From positions 82,919,001 through 82,983,000 of the forward strand of contig CATIUR010000003.1 of NCBI GenBank assembly GCA_949592205.1: DNA of 64,000 nucleotides. Direction: 5' to 3'. Each line of letters opens with the position of its first letter. Position 1 is the first letter of the stretch. Under the pieces are notes generated by a model. That model was not told the origin of the DNA. It worked only from the letters and a program-made list of their open reading frames with translations, and did not search any database. The position numbers and the translations under genes were made by a program. This stretch comes from Helichrysum umbraculigerum. Its lineage: Eukaryota; Streptophyta; Magnoliopsida; Asterales; Asteraceae. This document shows positions 31,673 to 42,472 of this stretch, one piece after another.

Positions 31673-33275
31673 TTAATCAATGACCATTGACTTTAAAAAT
31701 TCTTCCTCGGGATGCAACAAATCAACACTACCGTACGGATAAACCTTATGAACAATAAAAGGTCCTGTCCATCCGGATTTCAACTTTCTTTGAAACAAAT
31801 GTAGACGAGAATTATATAAAAGCACACGATCTCCTTCAAAAAATTCTCTATTATCCTTTATCCGAACATCGTGCCATTTCTTTGTTCGTTCTTTATAAAA
31901 CCTTGAACTTTCACATGCATTCCATCTCAACTCATCTAATTCACGAAGTTGCAAAATCCATTTCTTCCCTACCTCATTAATATCCAAATTACAATGCTGT
32001 AAAGCCCAATAAGCTTTATGCTCTAACTCAACAGGTAAATGACAAGCCTTGCCATAAATCAGACGAAACGGTGTAAATCCGATTGGAGTCTTGAATGATC
32101 TTCTGAATGCCCATAATGCATCATCTAACTTATCATCCAAATCTTTACGATTAGCATCCACTGACCATTCTAAAATTCACTTTAACCCACAATTAGTTAC
32201 CTCAACATGTCCAGTAGTCTGTGGATGATACGGTGTTGCAAACCGATGATTCACTCCATATCGTTTCAAAACTTTTTCGAGCTGAGCATTACAAAAGTGA
32301 GTACCACGATCACTGATTAATGCTCTAAGAGTACCAAACCTTGAAAATAGCTGCTTTAAAAATTTTACAACAACTCTGGCATCATTTGTAGGCAAAGCTT
32401 TCACTTCAGTCCATTTAGAAACATAATCTACGGCTACCAAGTTATATTTATTTCCTCGGTTTGACGGAAATGGTCCCATAAAATCAATACCTTAAACATC
32501 AAAAATTTTGCACACCTGAATCCATGTTTGCGGCATTTCATCTCGTTTTGAGATATTACCCAAACGTTGACATGCATCACACTACTTCACAAACTCCTGA
32601 GCATCTCTAAAAATAGTTGGCCAATAAAAACCTGAATCAAAAACCTTTTTCGCCGTGAAATTTGCTCTGTGATGTCCTCCGACGGGTCCTTCATGGCAAT
32701 GTGCTAAAATTTTAACACTCTCTTCTCCGTGTACGCATCTCCGAATTAGTCCATTAGCACATGATTTAAACGAAAACGGATCTTCTCAAAAGTAATGTTT
32801 TAAGTCAGCAAAGAACCGCTTCTTTTGCTGATAATCCATTCCTTCAGGTAAAGTTTAAGTAACTAAACAATTAGGGTAATCATAAAACCAAGGTATATCA
32901 GTACTTTCTTGAACAGCTATTAGTTTTTCATCCGGAAACGTATCTTGAAATTCTGACTCATCCAATTTCTCTAACTCCGGATTCTCTAGTCTCGACAAAT
33001 GATCAGCTGCTAAATTTTGTGCTCCCTTCTTGTCACGTATTTCAATATCAAATTCATGTAACAAAAGAATCCATCGCAGCAAACGAGGTCGAGCATCTTG
33101 TTTATTAAACAAATACTTCAAAGCAGAATGGTCAGTGAAAACAACCGTTTTAGATAAAACCAAATAAGAGCGAAACTTATCAAATGCAAAAACTACTACC
33201 TATAATTCCTTTTCCGTAGTTGTGCAGTTCTCCTATGCGTCAGTTAAAGTATTGCTTGCATAACAAATTGAGTTA
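31673..33275 (-). pseudogene. pol: Athila RNase H and integrase (several stops)
   Basis: RNase H (33275-32960) includes TVVFTDHSALKYLFNKQDAR and AADHLSRL. The integrase HHCC region (about 32860-32500) has CDACQRLG. The catalytic core (32479-32177) has DYVSKWTEV, LISDRGTHFC and the glutamate-bearing HPQTTGHVEV. The C-terminal part (32161-31673) has WAFRRSFKTPIGFTPFRLIYGK and RLHLFQRKLKSGWTGPF. In-frame stops include one just after CGLK (32174-32176), where the family has Arg. RT is missing because the sequence changes at about 33275 to the unrelated plus-strand remnant. Confidence 0.85.
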
Positions 33276-33581
33276 GGATTTATTTTTCTGATTGAATTAT
33301 ATTTTTAATTGTTTTATATGTTATGTTTTCTTTTATTTTGTGTGCTGTTGATTTCGAATGATGCTCGCTGACACGGACTTGAACTCGCATGCTATTGGAT
33401 TTTTCAAGATATATAAGGGGAGTTTTCTGTTCTAACTTCTTTTCTATATCTCTTTCTCATTTTAATTTTTATATGTTTTGTACAATGGGGACATTGTACA
33501 ATTTAAGTGTGGGGATGGGGGTAGAATAAAAGTTTATTTGTCCTTAGGTTTTGTTTTAGGGTTGTTTATTTAAATATGTTT

Positions 33582-33582
33582 A

Positions 33583-33649
<67 letters not shown>

Positions 33650-33670
33650 GTAACAGTAACAGTAATAACA

Positions 33671-33766
<96 letters not shown>
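33582..33766 (+). repeat. (TAA)n microsatellite with CAG interruptions
   Basis: About 185 bp of AAT/TAA trinucleotides, interrupted near the centre by AACAGTAACAGT units (about 33645-33675). Confidence 0.95.
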
Positions 33767-33768
<2 letters not shown>

Positions 33769-34769
33769 TGTTTGTTTAAAATTATTATTTTTAAAAATGA
33801 ATTATTTTAAGTTTTGAGACTAAGTATTTGTTAATTAAATAATTTTATTAAAAGTTTTGTTTTTATTTCCCAAATTTAGACTTTAACATGGATTTAAACT
33901 TTTTATACATATAATTTTAAAGTAATAATAAGTGATGTATAGTTTCATTATATGATGTACTGATAGGCAATCTATATGAAAATTTCTGAATTGTAATAAG
34001 TAAGTTTTAAAACATGTAGATAAATACTATGATGTATGACAAAAAGTCTTAATTCCTAGATTTAGCATGCATAATTTTATATTTTTGATATTTATATGAA
34101 AACATTTGGGGGTTTACTAATTATTTCCTTTGTTGTACGGAAGTCCAGACCTGGTCTCATATTAGTATTCTTAAAAATAAGCAAAAGAGAATGTAGAATC
34201 TTTAAAATCTGAAGATTCCCAAACTAATCAAACTATGTCACTCTGTTGTACAGACCTGGCGCTACTGGTTTGATTTAAAAGGGTTTGCTTTACTTGAATC
34301 AAGTTATGTCGCTTTGTTGCTTGAAAATTAAAGACTTGTCACCAACGTCTTGATTCTTAAAAACGATTTTTATATACTTATTTTAAATATAAAGTAAAAT
34401 GCATGACCAATTTTAGATATATATCATAGGTGGGGATCATAAGTAATGTATATACTAACAATAAATGTGTTTTCGGAAATATAATTATAGATTGTTTAAG
34501 TGGACAACAATACTGGTAATCATTTATGGACTATATATTACGTTAATAATAATAATAAAGGAATTTATTTCCTTATGAACAAAAGAGTTATCCATGTTAA
34601 TTAAATTATTTAAATTTTTAAATATAAAACGGATCTTAATTTGGGTATTTTAATTTTTAAATATTAGTTTTATGCTTATAAGAAATTATATTTAGTGATG
34701 TGTAGTTATATTTAGTGTTTTATTTTTAGTCTACATGAGGACAAGTAGGATTTAAGTGTGGGGATAATT

Positions 34770-36350
34770 TGATACCATTAAATAATGTTATATTTATTTA
34801 ATAATATTTACTATTTTTATTTGTATTTATATTGCATTTATTTGATAATAGATACTGATTTGGCTAATATTTGTAATTAGGTATATAAATGAGCTAGGAC
34901 AAGAAAATATACGAGAAATGAAGAAAGTTATTCAAATAATTGAGTTTGACGATTTAAATGGATTATGCGAAAAGAAATTTGATTGAAGATTTATTAGAGT
35001 GTACGAGTTGGATAAAAGAAGAATTCGTCTAAAAAAGAAATAAACAAGAGAAGATAGGCTCAAAAAATAAATTGGGTTAACTATACAATTAATTGGACCG
35101 TAATTAATTAATTAAATAAGTAGAGTGGGTCGTGAAGTAATAAAAAGAAAATAGTAGTTTGGCCCAAGTCTACGAAGTCAAAGAGCATGGCGTGGCAGTT
35201 ATCACGTGAAAGCAACGACAAGCTTCTAGAAGTCAAAGATAAGGTCGGCTAAACAGTTGCAATTGTGTACGGAAAGTAAATTTCAGCCGACGGCTCTAGC
35301 TTTTAACCGCCGGTTGAATTGGCCCAGCCACAAATATAAATAGCAGCCCTCGATCTACGAATTTTGATACAACTTTTTCATACCATTAACCCCAAAGTCG
35401 AAATAAAAATTCTAATTTCGGGTTTTTAACCTTAAATTTGAATTTTAGGGTTTTTCTTAAGGGCTAGGAACGCACTTTTGGAGCGAAAGGAGTTAGGGTT
35501 ACGCGGAGTCATTGTTCGAGCATAATAATTGTTTGGTTTGCATTCTTTTATTTATTTAAATAATAATGTTTACTTTATTTTCAATTATAATTTGAGTTTA
35601 TTTTATAATAATTATGAGTAGCTAAATTTCTTTGCACTTACTTGAATGAAATAATTAATGATTAGGGGTGTTATCTTATGATGTTTATGCAATTAATTAA
35701 TGTTTAATTGAAACTATTATGTGTTTAACTTTTATTTTATTATTGGAGCTTGTTAATGATTTAATTAGTGATTATAGTGAATATTTATCACAAAGTTATT
35801 TCATTATTTGATTATATGTCTATGTATGATTAATCTAATGATTGCGGATGCAGATTTGGTATAAGTTAAATAATTAAACTTAAATGTATAAAGTAATGAT
35901 ATTGGCGAATCCTTTATTAAATTAAATTATTAATTAGTTAATTAAGATTTATGTAAAGGTGATGGCGAATGTTAAACCTGATCTAAATTGAGATGAGCAT
36001 TGATTGCTAGATAACCTGGTTATAATTAAACACCCTGAAATCATTAATGAAATAATTCAAGTAAGTATCATTTTTAAAATCTGATAAAGTTTAATAAGTT
36101 AAATTTAACTCTTTGTGAGTTTACTTGCTTTTTAGTTTAATTTTAGTAGTTTAAGCAAAGTAACAATTCGGTTACAAAAAATCCAAGTTTTTTTATGTAT
36201 ATAAATTAATTATATTTTAAGTATTCAATTCACATTCCTTGTTGAACGAACCTAGACTTACTGTAGCTATATTATACACGATATGGTATACTTACCTCAG
36301 TTGTGTAATAGTTAAGTGTCAATATTTCTCAGTTTACTTTTATAACTAGA
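34770..36350 (+). repeat. Probable LTR of the truncated Athila/Tat-like element
   Basis: The start is TGATACCATT after a GTGTGGGGAT purine tract. A TATA box (TATAAATAG, 35335-35343) is followed by a probable transcript start. The end near 36350 is an estimate, because I could not find a clear terminal CA plus flanking duplication. Confidence 0.45.
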
Positions 36351-36664
36351 TTTTACACATTAGATAACACAAGCATCCGCCAATAGGCTTGCTAGCTGTT
36401 TATCCACCTGTACCGAAAGCAAACAAGAATTTGCTAAATCATGACTAAACAAGACAAGACACAAGACTGATGCGATAAAATGACAAGTATAAACAAGAGA
36501 GTACTCAAGACAAACGTAGATATGTCAAAATAAAATAGATACAATTGTTAACACTAAAAAAATAATAAGTTATATTACAGCCGAACATATTACAAACAAC
36601 TTTGAGCACAAGTGTATTAATTACAAATAGTTTCTAACACAAATGTATCCATTACAATCAATAG
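36351..36664. other. Intergenic, nothing recognised
   Basis: AT-rich sequence with no ORF or repeat I can name. It may include the 3' untranslated part of the minus-strand gene fragment that ends at 36665. Confidence 0.4.
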
Positions 36665-37713
36665 CTAAGGCTTCAGAGCCAAGAGAGCATCTACAAGCAT
36701 ATCCAAATCATCCACAAGCGTTTCTAGGAAAGGAGAGGTGGATATGTTAGCCAACGCTTGGCCAGTAGCTCTTCCCTTGTTAATTGCCTCAGGGTCTACC
36801 TTAGCTGCGATGGCGTGGGGAAGGGGATCCAAGTGCTGAGCTGCCAGGGAGGCCACCTCATGCTGACCCTGAGCCCAGGCACATTTTACCATGTTGGCAA
36901 AAGGGGTCTTAATCCCTGGACAGCCCATGGAGGTCATGATCATATCAGGGAGGCCAGCATGTAATTTTCCGACAATGGCAATGTCCCTGGCCTTAATAGC
37001 CTACTCCTTTTCAGCAACAGCCTGGTCCCTATCAACTATGGCTTCATCCCTTTGAGCATTGGCAGCATTCAATTCCAGACCAGTTTGGTGTAGAGCAGCT
37101 TCCATGCCCTCAGCCTAATTCACTTGATTAGCAAGCTTGGCTTTCAGGGACTTAATCTCCGTGGCCATATGATCAACCTTGGCAATCTCAGCAACATGCT
37201 CCAGCTTAAACTTTTCAAACCCTTCCCTCTCGGCCTTAAACAAGCTCTCCGCCTTCTCAGCCTTGGCCAAATTTTCCTTTATGATCAACCCCAACTTCCT
37301 GTTCAGCTTGTCGACATGATCAGCAACACAAAGGGTATTAATGTTCACATGAAGCCATCAAAAGTCGCTTTAAGCCCACGATTAATGCTTTGATGAATTA
37401 TCAGGGAGCCCGTGTTTCTCTCCACAGCAGGAGGCATGGCATGCTGGATGTAATCCTTACAGGATTGGAGGTCACGTCCCGGGTTATCAACCTGGAATCC
37501 CTAGCCAGGAACGAAGATTGGGGAGGAGCAAAAATCACTTGCTGGGGCAGAAGGAATATGGCCCCTGGAACCTCCCAGGAAGTCAGTAGCATCATCGTCC
37601 TCATCCATGTCAGGCAGGGAAAGGTTGGAGCTGCTATCATAAAAATGCAGGGAACTCCCTCCTGCTTCATTTTTCTTAGCTGCCTCATCTCCAACCTGCA
37701 ACTGGACCCTCTT
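36665..37713 (-). pseudogene. Broken gene fragment, 3' part (possibly transposase-28-like/gypsy-type ORF)
   Basis: Minus-strand pieces in order: a region with GDEAAKKNEAGGSSLHFYDSS and a run of acidic residues (37701-37501); a stretch with MPPAVERNTGSLIIHQSINR (about 37450-37380); a coiled coil (37348-37115, DHVDKLNRKLGLIIKENLAK onward); and a C-terminus (36943-36665) ending LVDDLDMLVDALLALKP. They are separated by stops and at least one frameshift. Disordered acidic stretch, coiled coil and short C-terminal domain recall plant proteins annotated as putative gypsy-type transposase (PF04195). That is a weak family guess. The Sirevirus separates it from its 5' part at 49566. Confidence 0.45.
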
Positions 37714-38376
37714 TGTTTGTCCCTGTTTAACTTAATAAACAATCTTACGTAATAAGCTTTGAATATATTATTGAGAAGTTGCGGAATCACACTCAATAAT
37801 ATTAAGAAGATCAATGAATATTAATTAATTTAATGAACACAATAATATACCGATAGCTTCAATCTTATTAATGATATAATCACAAAATCATAAATATGGA
37901 ATAAAATCATTAACCTATCTAGGTCTAAAGGATCTCTATTTATAACATATAGAGTCCTATACAATCTCCTACAAATATGGAATAAAATAACTTCCATAAC
38001 CGACTCATACTTATCACAAAATCATAAACAGTTTTAACTACCATTCTGATGTAAACAGTTGTAACTGTTACACATTCAGTGGTAACTGCTTCAATTGTAA
38101 TATACGACTAAGTACAAATATATAATCAGTGTTAACTGTTTCATATATAACTAACAGTTACTAATACATAAGCAGTTTTAACTACTTACAGACACATAAC
38201 TATCAGTTGTAATCTATCTTCAATCAGTTGTAACACTTGTCTTCTCATCAGTTTTCTTCTATCAGTTGTAACTTCATAAAGACAGTTTTAACCTTCAAAG
38301 CAAACAGTTTTAATCACTTATACTCTGTCTTCTCATCAGAACTTCAACTCAGACCTGAAACAGTTTTGACCCAACA
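37714..38376 (-). repeat. Sirevirus 3' LTR (663 bp)
   Basis: In plus coordinates it runs TGTTTGTCCCTG to GACCCAACA. The minus strand has a TATA box (TATAAATAG, 37936-37944). About fifteen CAGTTGTAAC/CAGTTTTAAC/CAGTGGTAAC words fill 38018-38370, upstream of that TATA box, so in U3. The segment just after the TATA box on the transcript (about 37873-37900) differs completely from the 5' LTR. Confidence 0.95.
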
Positions 38377-38392
38377 ATCTCCCCCTAAACTT
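38377..38392 (-). promoter_or_regulatory. Sirevirus polypurine tract
   Basis: The minus strand reads AAGTTTAGGGGGAGAT and touches the LTR terminal TGTTGGGTC. It would prime plus-strand synthesis. Confidence 0.9.
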
Positions 38393-38463
38393 AATCTGTC
38401 CTTTACAGCATTAAGTTTCTTCTAATCCTCCATTATAAGCTTCACAAAATTCTTTCAAAACTG

Positions 38464-41400
38464 TTAGTCATTTCTTCTCTTCTTCCTATCAATCTCCTCC
38501 TTCTTATGAATCTGATTCAACACCATATATACCAATTCCAGAGCTACATCATCTAAAACTGCAGCTTGTAGCCTTGCATTTCTCAAGCCCATCAAAAATC
38601 TCAGATTTATATCATAAAATCTATCTGTCAATAACCACATAAACACTGCATCATCCATAACAATCTGATGTACTCCAGGTTTGGCATGATAAATCCAATT
38701 TCTGACCTTGCTAAAAGTAGCAAACTGAAATGGAAACTCTTCTGGCTCAAACATAGCTTTAATCCAATGCCATGTAACTTTTTCAACCAGATTATCAAAC
38801 CTTTTCAAATCTAAATTCTTTTCCATCCCAATCTCATACATTCTCACCAAATCAGTCCTACTAATTCTCTTTATCAAATCCCTAAAAGATCTCCACCAAG
38901 ATACATTTCCATCTGCTCTTTCAACTTTAATCTTGTGAATCTTAACAGGATTGACAAATTGCTCAATAGACCAATCAATGATACCAGGTAATTCAACATT
39001 AATTACCTCAGATTCCATAGGCTGTAACAGAATAAACTCCTTCAATTCATCAATATTCCTTTCTCTATCAGGAATTTCATCTAACTCTCTCTTCTTTTTC
39101 TCAAGTTCATCTTTCCTCCTCTTCTCAGCTTCTATCTTTTCTCTTTTTTTTTTTCTTCCTTTTCTTTCAATTTTCTTTCTTTTTCAGCCTCTTTCTTTTC
39201 CTTTTCAACTTCCTGCTTTTTCTTCTCAGCTTCTTTCTTTTCTGTTTGTTTCTTTTCAATCACATCAGGATTCAACTCATCTTTATCCCATAACTCCTGC
39301 AATCTCTCTAAACTCATCTGTTTCAATGCATTCAAAGGAATATACCCACCTTTCAACTTTGCAATTAAGTTCTTCTTCATTTGAGCTTTTGTTGGTGGTT
39401 TTGCAGCTTTTTTCTTTCTTGCTTCCTCTGCTTTCCTTTTCTTAACCTGCTCAACAAGATATTCAATATCATCCTGTCTCTGTTCTTTCAGTAAATATTC
39501 ATCCCACTCTGCCACTTGCTCTTTTGTCATTTTCACAAACTTTCCTTCCTCAATCTCAACATCAATCAATCCCTCTGCATTTATCTCAGCCTGTAACCTT
39601 TGAGCATACTCAATATCATGAGCAGTTACTTCTGGTGGCACTGGTTTTTGCTTTTTCTTCTTTGGTTCTTCTACCAGTTTTCCCTTGCCTTTATCTTTTG
39701 GATCAATCTTTGGCAATTCTTTCTGTTGAACAGGAACAGCAGCAGGTTCTCTAATCTGAAATCCAGGTAAAGATGATTGTTGTGAAGATTCCTTCTTTGG
39801 AGTTTCAACCTTCTTTCCTGTACCAGTCATTTTAGCAGTTTTAACTGGAATGCTCTTCTTCCTAGTCTTTTCAACTTGTTGAGCATCAGTTTTAGCATCA
39901 GTCTTTACTTCTTTTTCAACTGCTATCTCAGGTTTACTCACCTCTTCACCATCATCCTCATCAATCTTTAACTCCTCAGTCTTATCACCCATATTCACCT
40001 CTGCAGTTTGCTCCACTGACCCAATAACCTCAGTATGATCAGACTTATCCTCATCTGCCACTGATTCCTTCATTTCTGTTTCCAATGTCTCATATACTGA
40101 TTCATTTATTTCTGGCTCTGGCTCTGTAGATGGTGTTGGAGGTGTATGCACAAAATCATCATCCACTGGTTGTTCCATTTCAATCTATTCATCAACTTTT
40201 TCATCAACAGACACAACCTTATCATTCTTATTCCTCTTATCACCCAAATTTGTCCAGACCTTCTCCCCCTTTTTGAAAGCATTTTGTTGAAAGTTATAAG
40301 TCTCCTCAGGTTCTGAAGTATCATGAACCACATATTTCCTCCATTTCTTCAAACATTTAATAACAATCCTCTCTAACTGCTGCACTCTCCTCTGCAACTG
40401 AGTAATAACTTCATCCTTAGCCTTATTCTTCTTGCTCTCCTGTACAAACTCAGCCCATACATAATCAACCATTTTTGTCAATTCCAAGTTAGTTCTAGCC
40501 TCAACACCTTCAGGATGTGAATCCTTTGGTGAATCATTGACATCATCAAACTCTGACTCATGCCTAGCATGATCATCAAAGTCCCCTTGGTTCTTGGTAC
40601 TGGGACCACTAGGATCATCTACAGGTGTAGAATCATGTCCATGTGTTGCCTCTGATTGGGTCTTATTAATGTTACTTCTGTCCTGCTCTGCCAGTGGACT
40701 AGAAGCAGTAGAAGCAGCCCTCTCAGAATGATCATCCTCCTCCTCATTGATCATCTGCTGTGATGAATCATTTGTCTGAGACACCTGAGCAGCAGCAGCC
40801 TCAGATGCCTGTTTTTTAGCCTTTTTGGCTTTAGTAGGTTTAGCTGTTGTGGTCCCTTGTTTTCTTTTAGTACCCCCAACTACTGTGGGTTGAGAAGTGG
40901 TGGGTGGAACCATTCTCTCAGTAGTTGGTTCAGCTTCAGTTGGTAGTACTGATGCTGTGGTGGAGGGTGCAGGAAGCATTGTAGAAAATAATGCTGTAAC
41001 CTTCCCAGAAAATTTAGTATCTCTCTTCATATTTACAAAAACTTTTGGTTTAAAAGAGACAATACCAATAATCTTTTCAAGTGCAGTTATATTAGGAATT
41101 TGTTCATTTAAGAACAACTGCACAAAACGTGGATACATCAAAAATTTAATCTTTGGCTGCTCAATGTTTCTAAGCATACCAGAAAATATCAGATTTGAAA
41201 AATTAAACCTTTGACCAGTTGCAAGACAAGTAATTGCATAAGCAATGTTGCTTCCAAACTGCTCAAAAGATGATCTCTTAGATGATAAGCAGTGTAAAAT
41301 TGTATGTATTAAAAACCTCCACTGATGAGAAAATAAGGTTTTCTGAAAAGTAAAAATTTCAAAAGAACCCTCATAACCCATCAATCGTAAAGTATCATAC

Positions 41401-41735
41401 ATAACAGTATCCTCTAAAGATGATATACTTGCCTCATCATCTAGTTGTAATGAAGCTCTAACAGTAGCTTCTGTGATTACAACACGTGTATCCATAACTT
41501 CTGAAACTATTCTTTTAATACCCTGTTCCTCTTCTATTGATGCATTCACCCAGAAATTGTTGATATGATCGTGAGATATTCTGGGTGCTACAGTGAGAGC
41601 ATGACGAATATGTGAAGCACGAAGGAAATCAATGATTTCCACATACTCGTTTGCCTCTGCAGGTTTCATTAAGAATGCAATCATATTGTGATCTTTTCCA
41701 ATCGGTAGTTGAACAGTAGACGAAGTCGATGCCAT
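38464..41735 (-). pseudogene. Sirevirus env-like (third) gene; one stop, one homopolymer frameshift
   Basis: The ATG at 41735 opens 516 codons. Residues about 20-230 form a globular region (YVEIIDFLRASHIRHALT, HINNFWVNASIEEEQ, WRFLIHTILHCLSSK, KFLMYPRFVQLFL). A Ser/Thr/Lys-rich linker and a coiled coil near residues 445-480 follow. A single TAG (40185-40187) precedes an in-frame 348-residue acidic then Lys/Glu-rich section. At an 11-base A run (39144-39154 on this strand) the frame shifts. The last part (39045-38464) has WWRSFRDLIKRISRTDLVRMYE and WLLTDRFYDI. There is no signal peptide or membrane span, so env-like describes position only. Asteraceae proteins of this type are often misannotated as xylulose kinase-1 (from memory). 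One or two mutations separate it from an open frame. Confidence 0.8.
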
Positions 41736-42472
41736 GATAAGAAATCAAGTAATCGAGAAGAATCAAAGATGATTTTACAGAATCGAAAATCGATGAGACT
41801 TAGCGCAGTTGTTTGTATGTGAAATTTTGAAAGCATAATGAGAAACCCTAAGTGTTGAGAGTTAAGTACTGAAATTAAATCAGTTGTAAGCCCTAATTTG
41901 ATCAGATCCCCAATTATAACTAAAACAGTGTTAATTAAATAAAATAACACGTTCAGTGATAATTGTGAAAATAACCATCAGTGGTAATCAACACTTGGTT
42001 TCTCAAATGCATCATTTACATAATTAAGCTAGCAGTGCTAACTTGTACAAGCAGTACCAACCGACCAAGGCAGTGCTAACTTAATACAAGTAGTACTTCA
42101 GTTCTAGCAAAATCATATAAACAAAGCAGTGGTTGAAATTTATTTTTTTTTTATATTTTTTTTTTTATATTTTTTTTTTTACCGATAGCAAACTCCACAA
42201 GCAGTGACACTTCATAAACACCTGCATAAGTTAGACTCCAAAACCTAGCAATATAACTTGCAGTGGTAATTCCAAACAATAATACAAGTATACAGTGTTA
42301 ACTATACACCAACAGTGGTGAAGTGATTATTACCACTGTTTATAATAAAAGTAAGAAACAGTGATAACGATACACATTACACACAATCAGTGTTTAATTA
42401 ACAAATCAGTATTAACCCAAATTGAAATCACAGTAGATATTATTCACAGAAAGCAGTAACAAGAGAAATAAC
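41736..42472 (-). repeat. Pol-env spacer with dispersed CAGTGGTAAC-like motif
   Basis: Non-coding. About fifteen degenerate copies of CAGTGGTAAC/CAGTGCTAAC/CAGTGTTAAC lie between 41879 and 42465, plus T-rich tracts at 42139-42181. The same word fills the LTR of this element and, in reverse complement, the internal regions of array C. It could hold a promoter for the env-like gene, but I see no clear TATA box. Confidence 0.7.

Larger units (their letters stand above)
27756..33275 (-). mobile_element. Athila remnant: RNase H, integrase, env-like ORF
   Basis: This minus-strand Ty3 (Athila/OTA) remnant begins inside RNase H at about 33275, continues through integrase (to 31673), the GCGCTTCCGGGAG motif, and an env-like ORF (31231 down to 27756). 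The 3' LTR is missing because element E lies next to it. The env-like ORF carries a solo Tekay-type LTR (27960-30431). Multiple stops mark it as old. Confidence 0.8.
33276..36350 (+). mobile_element. Truncated Athila/Tat-like 3' end, plus strand
   Basis: There is no coding region. Words of the type TTTAAGTGTGGGGAT, typical of the zone before the 3' LTR in Athila/Tat elements, occur at about 33503 and directly before a TGATACC boundary at 34770. The left end is an internal breakpoint, not an LTR, so the element was truncated by deletion. The right end is not sharply defined. Confidence 0.5.

Noticed and set aside
38951..39445. 164-codon plus-strand ORF rich in Ser/Phe/Leu resembling membrane protein
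   Set aside because: Antisense of the Lys/Glu-rich env-like section; the composition follows from complementing AAG/GAA codons.
38464..41735. Host gene annotated as xylulose kinase
   Set aside because: That name attaches to this retroelement protein in some plant annotations (from memory). The position between pol and the 3' LTR shows it is part of the Sirevirus.
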